Shown: positions 35,013 through 44,057 of the stretch, piece by piece | Layout: every line of letters begins with the position of its first letter | How positions within the stretch are numbered: position 1 is the stretch's first letter | The notes under the pieces: generated by a model | Seen by the model: only the letters and a program-made list of their open reading frames with translations | Database searches by the model: none | What the model was told of the DNA's origin: nothing | NCBI RefSeq assembly: GCF_050107715.1 | Contig: NZ_JBNILN010000005.1 | Coordinates: 1 to 64,000, forward strand | DNA from: Metabacillus_B sp050107715 | GTDB lineage: Bacteria > Bacillota > Bacilli > Bacillales > Bacillaceae | Length of the DNA stretch: 64,000 bases | Reading direction: 5' to 3' | Program-made: the position numbers and the translations under genes

Positions 35013-35552
35013 ATGATAAAAACAATGCTTGGAATTGGAGCTTCATTAGCTGCTCCGAAAGTTCTATCAGCCATAAAAGATCAAAAAGTAAATGTCGTCC
35101 ACGCTATTCCTGGACGAGTGCGCCTTAAATGCGACAGATGGAAGAATGAGGTGACAGCTTCCAATCTTACCCAGGTCTTTACTGAAGTCCCGATTGTAAA
35201 GAGAGTCGAAGCCTCTGCTGTTACAGGTACGCTTTTGATCGAATTCCATGAGCCGACTATAACACAGGAGCAATTTGATGAGATTGTACAAGGAGCGGTG
35301 AACACATCTGTCGCCTCATATCCTGAGGTTCAGTCTAACCTCGCTCAAATTCTATCAAACTTGTTGAAGACCCTTGACTCAGGACTAAAAAAGCAAACAG
35401 CTGGCCGGGTGGATACGGATTCTCTATTATCTGTCCTCCTTATTGTAAGCGGTTTATTAAAATTGCCGGCAAACCCTGTTTATTCAAGCAGCCTGCTTTA
35501 TTGGGCCTACACTATTATTTCTAAAGACAAAAAGGAAAGGAATGGGACATGA
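35013..35552 (+). CDS. HMA2-domain protein with C-terminal hydrophobic segments
   Basis: 179 residues. VVHAIPGRVRLKCDRWKN begins an HMA2 ferredoxin-like domain (about 25-105). The C-terminal part has a hydrophobic stretch SLLSVLLIVSGLLKLPANP and a second one (SSSLLYWAYTII), probably membrane-associated. The last 4 bp overlap the ATPase start. The layout suggests an accessory subunit of the ATPase, for example a regulatory or substrate-delivering partner. Confidence 0.75.
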   Translation: MIKTMLGIGASLAAPKVLSAIKDQKVNVVHAIPGRVRLKCDRWKNEVTASNLTQVFTEVPIVKRVEASAVTGTLLIEFHEPTITQEQFDEIVQGAVNTSVASYPEVQSNLAQILSNLLKTLDSGLKKQTAGRVDTDSLLSVLLIVSGLLKLPANPVYSSSLLYWAYTIISKDKKERNGT

Positions 35553-37711
35553 ATTCACAGATTGAGATTTTGCACTCCATTCCAGGAAGAACAAGAATCA
35601 AATGGAACGGCGTTGAGGATTCAATCTCCAGTATTGAAGCAAAGCTTAGGTCCATTCCCGGAGTCATTTCAGCCTTATATTCTCCCATCTCCCGCTCCGC
35701 TGTCCTTCACCATTCTTCCAAAGCCCTAAGCAGAAAACCTGAACTTATCTCTAAAGAATACTCACATAGCCAGGCGCAGACATCCTCTTCAGCTTTACTA
35801 TCGGTAAGTGGACTCGCAATCGTAGCGTCCGCTTATGCAACTGAAAAATTGCTCGGCTTGCCGCCGTTTTTAACAGGGAAATGGGCAAACCTTTTTACAC
35901 CCTCTGCACTTGCAGTTATGTATGCTTCCAGAAACATCATTTCTAATGGAATCAAATCATGGAGGAAGCCTAATCCTGATTTACTTACTTCCACTGCCTT
36001 AATTGCGTCTATATTAAAGGGAAGCCCCCAGTCCGCTCTTGTTATTTATGTAATGTCGTCCATTAGTGAATGGCTGATGGATTTTACTTTAAACCGGACA
36101 AGAGGACACATAAGGGAAATGATGGAAGTTAAAACACCACATGCCTGGCTGGTGACGGAAGATTTACAGGAAATTAAAGTCGAGGCAGATAAGGTTAAAG
36201 CGGGAGACCATGTTGCAGTTTTTCAAGGTGAAAAAGTTCCGTTTGACGGTACCGTAGTCAGTCACAACGCACAGGTTGACCAATCATCAATAACTGGCGA
36301 ATACACACACGTTCATGTATCAGAGGGATGCTATGTTTACGCAGGCAGCATCGTTACCGAAGGAAAAATAGGAATTAAGGTAGATAAAATTGGTGCAGAT
36401 CTTACTGTGAACCGAATGATTAGGCTAATTGAAGAAGCTCAGGATAACCAAGCACCTATTCAAACGGTATCTGAACGTTTCACTAACAAAATGGTTCCAT
36501 TTTCATTTATTTTGGCAGGCCTTATCCTCATTATCACGAGGGATTGGAACCGTGTCCTGAACATGCTGGTCATTGATTATGTTTGCGGCGTAAAGCTCTC
36601 CACTGCCGCCGCCATCTCAGGAGCCATCGGAAAGGCCGCTCAAAATGGAATTTTAATTAAAGGCGGTCACATTATTGAAAAGCTGGCCAAGACAGATACG
36701 GTTATTTTTGATAAGACTGGAACCGTTACAGAAGGCAAACCGGTAGTGACAGAAATTCTAACGGTTAATGGCTTTTCAGAGGAACAGCTGCTGGCTTATG
36801 CGGCTTCTGCAGAAGAGCACTCCTCACACCCGATTGCTGAGGCCATCTTAGCGGAAGCGAAAATTCGTGGAATTGCGATTCCTGACCATGAGGACGAGTC
36901 CGTAGAAAATTATGTAGGGAAAGGTGTTTCCGTTTCGATCGAGGGAAGACACGTAATTGTTGGCAGCCGAAATTTTATGGATGATCATGGGATTGCATTA
37001 CCGGGGCAGCTTCAAACTGGTGTGTATGCAGCAATGAACGGTAAGCTGATGGGCGTAATCGAAATAGAGGATAAAATCAGAAGCGGCATGAACCGCTCAA
37101 TAACCCAGCTGAAGAGAAACGGAATCGACGAATGCATTATGCTTACCGGGGACTACGAACAGGCTGCCAAAAAAGTAGCATCCCGAATCAGTGTAGATGA
37201 ATACATTGCAGAGGCGATGCCTCAGGACAAAGCAAACATTGTACGGCAGCTGAAAAAAGATTATGAGCGGACAATTATGATGGTTGGCGATGGAATCAAT
37301 GATGCCCCTGCCCTGGCATACGCAGACATCGGAGTCACCATCGGTTCAAAAAAAACAGACATTGCAATGGAAACGGCAGATGTTGTCATTCACTCTGATA
37401 ACCCGATGCTGGTAAGCGAAGCCATTAATATTTCAAAAGAAACGATGCAGATCATGAAACAGAACATCGCCGCCACTTTGATTATTAATACAGGCGCCAT
37501 TTTACTTGGAACCTTTGGGATCATCAGGCCTGTTGCCGGTGCTGCCATCCACAATGCGGCCACAATTGCTGCAGTTCTCAACAGTGCCAAACTTATCTTT
37601 TCAGGAGGTAAGCCGAATGTATTTCAAATACCGAATCCTTCATTCCATAGCAGGCAGAATGAGATTGTCGGTTCCGGCACTGGCAGCCGTGGCCGAGCAC
37701 TCAGCCATTAA
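35549..37711 (+). CDS. P-type ATPase with HMA2 N-terminus
   Basis: 720 residues. It starts with an HMA2 domain (HSIPGRTRIKW), then a P1-type core: SSITGEYTHV (TGE), phosphorylation motif DKTGTVTEGKPVV (D388), SSHPIAEAI (HP motif of the N-domain), MLTGDY and GDGINDAPALAYADIG. The membrane metal site usually formed by CPC/SPC is replaced by DYVCGVKLS (C346), without proline, so the transported ion is unclear; the CtpC-like clade has related SCxxKLS motifs. The last 95 nt overlap the following gene out of frame, giving an odd Arg/Ser/Gly-rich tail after NSAKLIFSGG. Confidence 0.85.
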   Translation: MNSQIEILHSIPGRTRIKWNGVEDSISSIEAKLRSIPGVISALYSPISRSAVLHHSSKALSRKPELISKEYSHSQAQTSSSALLSVSGLAIVASAYATEKLLGLPPFLTGKWANLFTPSALAVMYASRNIISNGIKSWRKPNPDLLTSTALIASILKGSPQSALVIYVMSSISEWLMDFTLNRTRGHIREMMEVKTPHAWLVTEDLQEIKVEADKVKAGDHVAVFQGEKVPFDGTVVSHNAQVDQSSITGEYTHVHVSEGCYVYAGSIVTEGKIGIKVDKIGADLTVNRMIRLIEEAQDNQAPIQTVSERFTNKMVPFSFILAGLILIITRDWNRVLNMLVIDYVCGVKLSTAAAISGAIGKAAQNGILIKGGHIIEKLAKTDTVIFDKTGTVTEGKPVVTEILTVNGFSEEQLLAYAASAEEHSSHPIAEAILAEAKIRGIAIPDHEDESVENYVGKGVSVSIEGRHVIVGSRNFMDDHGIALPGQLQTGVYAAMNGKLMGVIEIEDKIRSGMNRSITQLKRNGIDECIMLTGDYEQAAKKVASRISVDEYIAEAMPQDKANIVRQLKKDYERTIMMVGDGINDAPALAYADIGVTIGSKKTDIAMETADVVIHSDNPMLVSEAINISKETMQIMKQNIAATLIINTGAILLGTFGIIRPVAGAAIHNAATIAAVLNSAKLIFSGGKPNVFQIPNPSFHSRQNEIVGSGTGSRGRALSH

Positions 37712-38189
37712 AGAGATGTTTGAATCCATTAGAGGGATTGTACAAGTAAGGATTGAACCGGTAATCCAATCACTAATTATCCACTACAACAATCAGATTT
37801 TAACTAGCAAACATGTTCTCCGGTATGTTAGTCTCTTCTTCCAAGGTTTTGTTGAATCTAAGGTTCAGACACCAGGCAGCACCAAAAAAACAGCCGCAGA
37901 TCTTCTTAGATCCTTTATTTCAGGGGCTCTGCTCCTGGCCGCATTTTTACGGAAACATGGGAAACGCCGACCTGATGCCTTTGATTATCTGGTCGTCATC
38001 TCAACATCTTACACTGTGTTATCCCACGGAGAGAACAAACTAAGCCACCCCGATGTCCTGACAGGTATTATTTCCATGCTGTCTCTCGGCGCAGAAAATA
38101 TCCTGCAGGTAGCTATGGTTACCTGGATTGTCAATTTGCTCGAAGTATTTAGTGATATGCGAAGAAGCTCTCTGCTTCTCCAAATATAA
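37617..38189 (+). CDS. HMA2-domain membrane protein
   Basis: 190 residues. The ATG at 37617 follows TCAGGAGGTAAGCCGA, so the long overlap with the ATPase gene is real. MYFKYRILHSIAGRMRLSVP carries the fourth H-x-I-[PA]-GR-x-R motif of the operon (Ala in place of Pro). Several hydrophobic segments follow (about 105-120, 127-143, 150-180). Possibly derived from the N-terminal part of a related P-type ATPase and retained as a separate subunit; that origin is inference. Confidence 0.75.
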   Translation: MYFKYRILHSIAGRMRLSVPALAAVAEHSAIKEMFESIRGIVQVRIEPVIQSLIIHYNNQILTSKHVLRYVSLFFQGFVESKVQTPGSTKKTAADLLRSFISGALLLAAFLRKHGKRRPDAFDYLVVISTSYTVLSHGENKLSHPDVLTGIISMLSLGAENILQVAMVTWIVNLLEVFSDMRRSSLLLQI

Positions 38190-38216
38190 AATCAACTTTC
38201 AAGGGGATGAAGGAAA

Positions 38217-38447
38217 ATGAATTTTAATCGCGACTTTTTAATGGGATTTATTTCAGGAACTGTAGTTGGAGCAGTCGGCTACCGAGTATATGAACAAAAC
38301 AATGGCCAGCTTAGAAGTCTTGTTCAGCAGGCACCGCAAGTAAGTTTTTCACCAGGAAAGGCAGAGCTCAGCATTGAAGATCTTGTGTCTCAGAAAGAGC
38401 GACTGGAAGACTTGATTGCAGAAAGACAGGCGGTTGGAGCAAGATAA
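38217..38447 (+). CDS. Small Gly-rich membrane-anchored protein
   Basis: 76 residues; AAGGGGATGAAGG precedes the ATG. One N-terminal TM with small residues (FISGTVVGAVGYRVYE), then a charged helix ending SQKERLEDLIAERQA. The layout resembles YtxH-type proteins, but the similarity is weak. Last gene of the HMA2 operon, 27 bp downstream of the previous one. Confidence 0.65.
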   Translation: MNFNRDFLMGFISGTVVGAVGYRVYEQNNGQLRSLVQQAPQVSFSPGKAELSIEDLVSQKERLEDLIAERQAVGAR

Positions 38448-38455
38448 TAGTGGGG

Positions 38456-38500
38456 AAATAAGATAGGACAGGCGTTTTAAGCCTGCCCTATCTTATTTTA
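38456..38500 (+). terminator. Terminator of the HMA2/P-type ATPase operon
   Basis: AAATAAGATAGG-ACAGGC pairs with GCCTG-CCCTATCTTATTT around GTTTTAA, with T-rich 3' flank. Confidence 0.9.
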
Positions 38501-38502
38501 GA

Positions 38503-38937
38503 CTATATCTTTTTATCTCTGCTTAGAATCAACTTTCTAAGCTTATTTGTCGTATGAGTAGAGGTGAGAAAAACCGCATCATCGGTAACATAGCTAAACG
38601 TACTTGGCGTCTCTTCCTCTCCCAGCCATAAATGGATGCCATGAGGAGGAAATTCCTCTCCATACTCTATAGCCAGATCATAATCAGGCGTCTCCCTTGT
38701 TCCTGAGGAGGAGGAATCCTTTACTGCGGTCTTTATAGCTTGTTCGAAAATCCAGGTTTCATCCTGGTCCGTAAAAGAAAACAGAATATCCTGGTTCATT
38801 TCCCCTGCTCCTTTTGATACGGAGACATTTACCTCTGAAATTTGTTCATCCAGAAGCACCATTGTCTCCTTTTGCATGCAGGCCGCCGCGAATATCATCA
38901 TAACTGCAATTGAGGCGGTTGATAATAATGCTTTCAT
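38503..38937 (-). CDS. Putative lipoprotein
   Basis: 144 residues with AAGGAG before the ATG. The signal peptide ends in FAAAC, a lipobox with Cys at about residue 20. The rest contains a TWIFEQAIKTA helix and a GIHLWLGEEE strand, a layout reminiscent of YhfM-like small Bacillus proteins but not assignable. Convergent to the HMA2 operon. Confidence 0.6.
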   Translation of the reverse strand: MKALLSTASIAVMMIFAAACMQKETMVLLDEQISEVNVSVSKGAGEMNQDILFSFTDQDETWIFEQAIKTAVKDSSSSGTRETPDYDLAIEYGEEFPPHGIHLWLGEEETPSTFSYVTDDAVFLTSTHTTNKLRKLILSRDKKI

Positions 38938-38969
38938 ATCGGTCTCCTTATGTAAGTATATAGGGCATT

Positions 38970-39278
38970 CTATTCAGACTTTATAAATCCTATCTTACTA
39001 TCCAAGTGGTTGATTTTATTCACTTCAAACTTTTCGCAAATATATTGTATGATGCCCTCATATTCCTCACCAAATGCAAGGATGGGGTTACTCATGAATG
39101 ATATGGACTGCTCGTCATCATAGATTCTAGCTTTTATTAATTCTTTGTCTCTATAAAAAATAAGATGGATTCCTTTATGGTAATACTCATATAATCCATC
39201 TTCGTCCCTCTCACTTTTGTCCTCAAAATCGACCCAATCCATTTTGTAAATATTCCCATTAATATAGATAGATTCCAA
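38970..39278 (-). CDS. Small hypothetical protein
   Basis: 102 residues from a TTG at 39278 with a weak AGTGAG site upstream. Acidic and aromatic-rich, starting ESIYINGNIYKMDW; no signal peptide or known domain. It is 32 bp upstream of the lipoprotein gene in the same direction, so the two may form an operon. Confidence 0.5.
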   Translation of the reverse strand: MESIYINGNIYKMDWVDFEDKSERDEDGLYEYYHKGIHLIFYRDKELIKARIYDDEQSISFMSNPILAFGEEYEGIIQYICEKFEVNKINHLDSKIGFIKSE

Positions 39279-39437
39279 CCATGTTCAACTCACTTTAAAC
39301 GATGAATGTGTTCTTGGGTTAGCAGTTATTTGGATACGTTGGATACGTAGCCAATAAATACGAAATGGCCTGCACATCATTCCCTGAAGCATGAATAGTC
39401 AGCTGCATGTTAACACTTCTTTCCTTTTCTATTTCGC

Positions 39438-41021
39438 TTACGCCAGATTCTTCGCCTCTATTAGACTCCCAAATCTTTCTTTAAGGGAAGGGTCAGGCTC
39501 GATTTCATAGAGCTTTTTCACATCATCCATTAATTGAGGATTCCAGGAAGAAACTGGCCACTCTTCCAGTGCATTTAGTGCCATATTCCGGTTTCTTACG
39601 ACTGCGCTGTTTAGACCGGCGGAAATCAATTTGTGGCCTGTGCCTTCAAACCGGTCCAGTTCCTGCAGGATAAAGTCCAAACAGCTGTGAGCTTGCAATT
39701 CCTCCCCCAGTCCCATTTCTTCCTGCGGGCCCGCAGCAATTTCATCGAGAGGAAGATGGGCTTCAGCAAAGGCAGCGAGGACTTGGACACGGTCTTGATT
39801 GTCCGTTTTCATGAGTTCAAAATACAGCCCTTCATCAAGTGGGCTCGTCTGGAGCTGGCTGAATAGTTCCTCCCATAAATCCACCCCAAGCATTCGGGCA
39901 GCATAATAGCCGTGCTGCCGGCCGCTTGAATCAGGAGCCTTCACAGCTAGCCAAATGAGGGCTTCCCAGTGAGCCTGGTTCATGATCCTTTCGCAAATCT
40001 GCAGCTGTCTCTTTTGTTCCCCGTTTGACCACTGATTGGAGTGCCTGTCCATCCAGCCTTCCTCGTCACTCAAAAACTGATGCAGATCTAAAATCACAGC
40101 CAAATGCTCCAGAGTATGGCACAATCGTTCAGAATGCCGTAAGTATTCACCAGTGACAAAAGGGGCGTGTTCATAGTCATCGATATCTTCTGCAGGTCCG
40201 CCGGAGATTAAGGCGGAAAGGATACCGCCGGCCCCTTCGTACAGCGCCGGATCCAAGTCCTTTGATGCAATCGCCTTATGCAGCTCCCCGTTCACGGCAC
40301 AGGTGTAGGCCAAATACTCATGCATGATATCATTTTTATAGCCTTCTAAAAGCAGCCAGTCCTTTATTTCCTGCGTATTTGGCGAGAGCCGTTCAACTAA
40401 ATGGATTTTCCCCCACCCATCGACAGACTTAGCTAATTCAAACAGCTTCTCGTTCCCGCTGCTGCTGTTTTGAATAGCCGTCGCAGAAAACAGAGTGAAC
40501 TCATCATGTTTTCCTAACGTCATAATCAGCTCCAAGTGGTCGTCCGTTTGAAAAAGGCCAAGCAGCGCAATTCCGAACTTTACCGGATTCCGGTGAGCTC
40601 CCTTGGAAGCGAACCAATACGCTTCTTCATACAAATTCGAAGGATCTACATCTTCCTTCTTGCGTAACGATTCCAAAACCTCGTCAATCATGCTTAATAC
40701 ATCTTCCTTCATTAATAGAAGATACAGTTTTCTCCTTATGTTTCTGGAAGGATGATGGCTCTGCATTGCAAGGAGATCGACAAGTTCAGCTGCCGCTGCC
40801 TGATTTTCATCCGGAGAGGCATGATGACCAAGTGCTCCATCCAATCCGCCCGATACCCAGCGAACCGGCTCCCCCTCCCAAAATTCTTCATCATCCGGTA
40901 AAGCTTCATTCTGAAGTTTTCCATTGCCATCCAGATTTGCTTTTACCGCAGTATATAGAGATTTCTTCCCCATCCAGGGGTAGAAGTTACGATTCAGTAA
41001 CTGGCGAAACATCCTCCTCAC
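39438..41021 (-). CDS. Large hypothetical helical protein
   Basis: 527 residues from a GTG at 41021; an ATG at 41012 directly abuts AGGAGG, so the exact start is uncertain. Acidic, alpha-helical throughout, with motifs such as SRNIRRKLYLLLMKEDVL and RNRNMALNALEEWPVSSW that look like HEAT-type helical pairs. No catalytic motif recognised. Stands alone between two spacers of about 160 and 260 bp. Confidence 0.7.
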   Translation of the reverse strand: MRRMFRQLLNRNFYPWMGKKSLYTAVKANLDGNGKLQNEALPDDEEFWEGEPVRWVSGGLDGALGHHASPDENQAAAAELVDLLAMQSHHPSRNIRRKLYLLLMKEDVLSMIDEVLESLRKKEDVDPSNLYEEAYWFASKGAHRNPVKFGIALLGLFQTDDHLELIMTLGKHDEFTLFSATAIQNSSSGNEKLFELAKSVDGWGKIHLVERLSPNTQEIKDWLLLEGYKNDIMHEYLAYTCAVNGELHKAIASKDLDPALYEGAGGILSALISGGPAEDIDDYEHAPFVTGEYLRHSERLCHTLEHLAVILDLHQFLSDEEGWMDRHSNQWSNGEQKRQLQICERIMNQAHWEALIWLAVKAPDSSGRQHGYYAARMLGVDLWEELFSQLQTSPLDEGLYFELMKTDNQDRVQVLAAFAEAHLPLDEIAAGPQEEMGLGEELQAHSCLDFILQELDRFEGTGHKLISAGLNSAVVRNRNMALNALEEWPVSSWNPQLMDDVKKLYEIEPDPSLKERFGSLIEAKNLA

Positions 41022-41282
41022 CTGACCTTCAGCTAGTTTATTTTATTATACCAATTGTTGGTACTTGTGTTGAGATGGATTTATCCATGCAGAAATTTCC
41101 TTCTGAGGAAAATCGTCAATGATAAGTCAAAATGGGGGTGTTATATGATCCTAATGTTTTACCAAACACGGGTAAAGCTGAAAAAATGATAAATGGCGGG
41201 ATTCGTTACTCTGCCCTAAAAAACACGAAAACAGCGCTTCGTTTTGCTTGGATTTTGATTATTTTGGATCGGTAATCTTACT

Positions 41283-43091
41283 TCATGAAGAATCTTCCTG
41301 ATAATTCCTCAGCTCTCCCGTATTTTTGCCTGCCGGACTATTAAAAAACTCCTGCTTCCCTTCCAGAGGAAAATTGAGCCGGAAAACAGTCCCCTTATGC
41401 TTAACAGAAGAGACATGAATGCTGCCGCCATGGAGCTCGGCGATGGCGCGGGCGATGCTCATGCCGAGGCCGGCGCCTTCTGTTCGCTCGTTGGTGCTTG
41501 TGCCGCGGAAGTAGCGGTCAAAGAGGTGCCGGACCGTTTCTTCGTCCATCCCCGCACCATCGTCAGAGATGGTGACAATGGCGGATCCGCCCTGCCTGCT
41601 GACTGAGGCGGTTATGCTTGTGCCTTTTGGGTTATGCTTGATGCCGTTATAGATCAGGTTATCGAGCATCCGCTCAAACCAGCGCCGATCCGCATGGATG
41701 TAAAGGTTTGAATCTGTGCTTTTAAAATGAAAGGGAACCTCTTCAAGGGTACGGTCGTTGGCAAATTTAAGAAGGATGTCCCTTACAAGTTCATTCAGTT
41801 CGGCTGGCTTCAGCTGATGGGGGAGTGATTGGTTTTTGAGCTGGAAGGCTAGGGAGAAGTCCTCAATCAGGGATGTCATATAATCCCCTTTTTCCCTGAT
41901 CATCTGTCCCACGTCCTGAAGCTCTTCTTCTGTCCAGCGGTACTGTCCGCTTTCAAGCAAATGGGCATAGCCTTGGATTGTTGAAAGAGGTGTCCTAAGG
42001 TCATGGGAAATGCCGGTCATCCACTCTTCACGCGTTTTTTCCAGCCGGTCTCTTTCCTTGTCTGCGGCAGAAAGCTTCTCGGCCATTTCATAAAAAGCCC
42101 CGATTACTTCTTGATAAAGCTTGTACCTCAGGCGCACCACCCCATTGCTCTTGAAGACTTTTTTGCGCTCTTTTTCTGTGAGTACTTCCCCGTATATTCC
42201 TTGACCCATTCTTTCAAGCCAGCTGGTGAAGAGAAGGAGGGGCTGGCTGTACCTGAAGCCCTGCCAGAAGGAAATGCCTAACGTTAAGGTGAGCAGGACA
42301 ACTGCTGCGATAATGATGAGCCTTATCATTTCGGAAAAAATGGAGAAGGCCACTGGCTCTGCACCTTGCTTCGGTGTATTTAGAATCCATGTGAGACCGG
42401 ATTTCGGATCAATGAAGATCGTTGAGTTCGTATCGAATTTCCCCGGTAACGTTGTCCTGACTAGCACGTCCAGCGGCTTGTAGTCCTTTTTCACTTTTCC
42501 AGATCCGGTCGACTGAACAACTTTCCCCTCCTCGTTGATCACCTGGATGGAGCCTTCTATTTTTTCTAATTCCTTTTCCAGCTTCACAATGTTTTCACCG
42601 GAAATCCTGCCATTGCTTGAATATAGTGAAAACCAGCGCTGGAGGCTTTCCCGCTCCTTGTTTTCATATCCAAGCATATAAAAATAAGGATCTTTAAAGG
42701 TGGTGTCAACCTGGGAGTATACGTAGAAACCTTCATAATAGTTCGTTTTTTCAATCTGCAGAATCTCGGCGACTGAGTAGGAGTCTGGAAGGAGTCCAGG
42801 TGTATTTTCTGACCCGATGACGTCTCCTTCCATATCAACAACCTGCACCCAGAGATTTCGTTCTCGCAGCTGTTTTTTCCACTCATCACTTATGGTGGCC
42901 TTATTTTCCTGTATCTGCGTATCGACTGCAATGTTTTCAAGGGCGCCGGCAGGGAAGTTTTGCTTCATTGTTTCTCTGTTTAAATGCGTCAGAAGCACAA
43001 ATAGAAGTACGAGAGAAATAATTGAGACAAAAACAATGATGGAAATGAACTGAAGAGAGAAGTGTAGAGCCAGCCTCCGCCTTAGTGACAT
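41283..43091 (-). CDS. Sensor histidine kinase
   Basis: 602 residues. TM1 (about 12-35), a large extracytoplasmic domain (about 36-260) containing FYVYSQVDTTFKDPYFYML, TM2 (about 262-283), a HAMP-like linker, HisKA with phospho-His in GISHDLRTPLSTIQGY, N-box NLIYNGIKHNP, G1 DDGAGMDEETV and G2 GAGLGMSIARAIAELHGG. All catalytic motifs are intact. Its start overlaps the response regulator stop, so the pair is co-translated. The signal is unknown; divergent neighbours are a micropeptide and CPBP proteases. Confidence 0.92.
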   Translation of the reverse strand: MSLRRRLALHFSLQFISIIVFVSIISLVLLFVLLTHLNRETMKQNFPAGALENIAVDTQIQENKATISDEWKKQLRERNLWVQVVDMEGDVIGSENTPGLLPDSYSVAEILQIEKTNYYEGFYVYSQVDTTFKDPYFYMLGYENKERESLQRWFSLYSSNGRISGENIVKLEKELEKIEGSIQVINEEGKVVQSTGSGKVKKDYKPLDVLVRTTLPGKFDTNSTIFIDPKSGLTWILNTPKQGAEPVAFSIFSEMIRLIIIAAVVLLTLTLGISFWQGFRYSQPLLLFTSWLERMGQGIYGEVLTEKERKKVFKSNGVVRLRYKLYQEVIGAFYEMAEKLSAADKERDRLEKTREEWMTGISHDLRTPLSTIQGYAHLLESGQYRWTEEELQDVGQMIREKGDYMTSLIEDFSLAFQLKNQSLPHQLKPAELNELVRDILLKFANDRTLEEVPFHFKSTDSNLYIHADRRWFERMLDNLIYNGIKHNPKGTSITASVSRQGGSAIVTISDDGAGMDEETVRHLFDRYFRGTSTNERTEGAGLGMSIARAIAELHGGSIHVSSVKHKGTVFRLNFPLEGKQEFFNSPAGKNTGELRNYQEDSS

Positions 43092-43801
43092 CAGCCCTTT
43101 TTCCCCTTGATGAGCTTGTAGCCCAGTCCGCGCACGGTCACGAGCAATTCAGGATTGCCCGGGTCTTTCTCGATTCTTTCCCGGATCCGCCGAATATGTA
43201 CAGTAACGGTATTGTCATCCACATAGCTGTCAAACCCCCATACCGCTTCAAGCATCTTCATCTTTGAGATGACGGTATTCGGGTGCTGGCAAAGATACTG
43301 CAGCAGGAGGAATACCTGGGCAGGTGTCTGCACGGCCTTGCCCTCGACCATCAATTCCCCTGCCCCTTCGTCCAGGATAAAGCGCCCGAAATCATGCTTC
43401 CTGCCGGGCTCTTTTAAGGAAGAAGAGGGAGCCTGGTTCCGCCGGAGCCTCGCCTTGATCCTCGCTGCGATTTCAAGCGGGTTGAAGGGCTTGGTTATGT
43501 AATCGTCCCCGCCGATCGCAAATCCTGTCAGCACATCAAGGTCGGACACGCGTGCTGTCAAAAAGAGAATATAAGCATCGGAGATTTCCCTGATTTTCGG
43601 ACAAATCGTGAAACCGCTCTGTCCGGGAAGCGTAACATCAAGCACCACGATATCGATCGGATGACGGGACACGCACTCAAGCGCCTCTTCTGCAGTATAA
43701 GCTGTATGTATATGGCTGTATCCTTCTTTTCTCAGAATGGTTTCCATTAATTTTACGATTGATTTTTCATCGTCTACTAACAAAATTTCCGCATTCTCCA
43801 C
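43091..43801 (-). CDS. OmpR-family response regulator
   Basis: 236 residues from a GTG at 43801 with GAGGTGG 6 nt upstream. The receiver domain has the acidic pair VDDE, phospho-Asp in VVLDVTLPG, Thr in LFLTAR and Lys in ITKPFNPLE. The C-terminal winged helix (about 130-230) contains VWGFDSYVDDNTVTVHIRRIR and RGLGYKL. It should bind direct repeats in target promoters, possibly its own and the divergent micropeptide-CPBP region, where GTAAACTTC occurs twice (about 43878 and 43934). Confidence 0.92.
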   Translation of the reverse strand: MENAEILLVDDEKSIVKLMETILRKEGYSHIHTAYTAEEALECVSRHPIDIVVLDVTLPGQSGFTICPKIREISDAYILFLTARVSDLDVLTGFAIGGDDYITKPFNPLEIAARIKARLRRNQAPSSSLKEPGRKHDFGRFILDEGAGELMVEGKAVQTPAQVFLLLQYLCQHPNTVISKMKMLEAVWGFDSYVDDNTVTVHIRRIRERIEKDPGNPELLVTVRGLGYKLIKGKKG

Positions 43802-43968
43802 TTTTATCCACCTCGGTATTATGGTAGCACACGAACCTTACCGGCATATTAACAACTTTCCAAATAGTTTATCAGAAAGTAAACTTCTGTTTCTTCAAGG
43901 GAAATAGAGGCGAACTATACTGAGTAATAGAATGTAAACTTCCTAATGGTTAGGAAGGAGTTTGAAAA

Positions 43969-44040
43969 ATGAACAATTCACTAAATAAGTCCACGGTCCC
44001 CTACTGCATGATGGAGTCTTTAGAAAAGGAAAAATACTAA
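43969..44040 (+). CDS. Candidate 23-residue peptide
   Basis: ATG to TAA, 23 residues, starting MNNSLNKSTVPYCMMESL, with a strong AGGAAGGAG site 8 nt upstream. It ends 17 bp before the CPBP gene. One Cys, no membrane segment. Position between a two-component system and two CPBP proteases suggests a peptide signal or substrate, but it could also be the truncated start of a displaced gene. Confidence 0.45.
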   Translation: MNNSLNKSTVPYCMMESLEKEKY

Positions 44041-44057
44041 ACCAGAGGATGAATACG

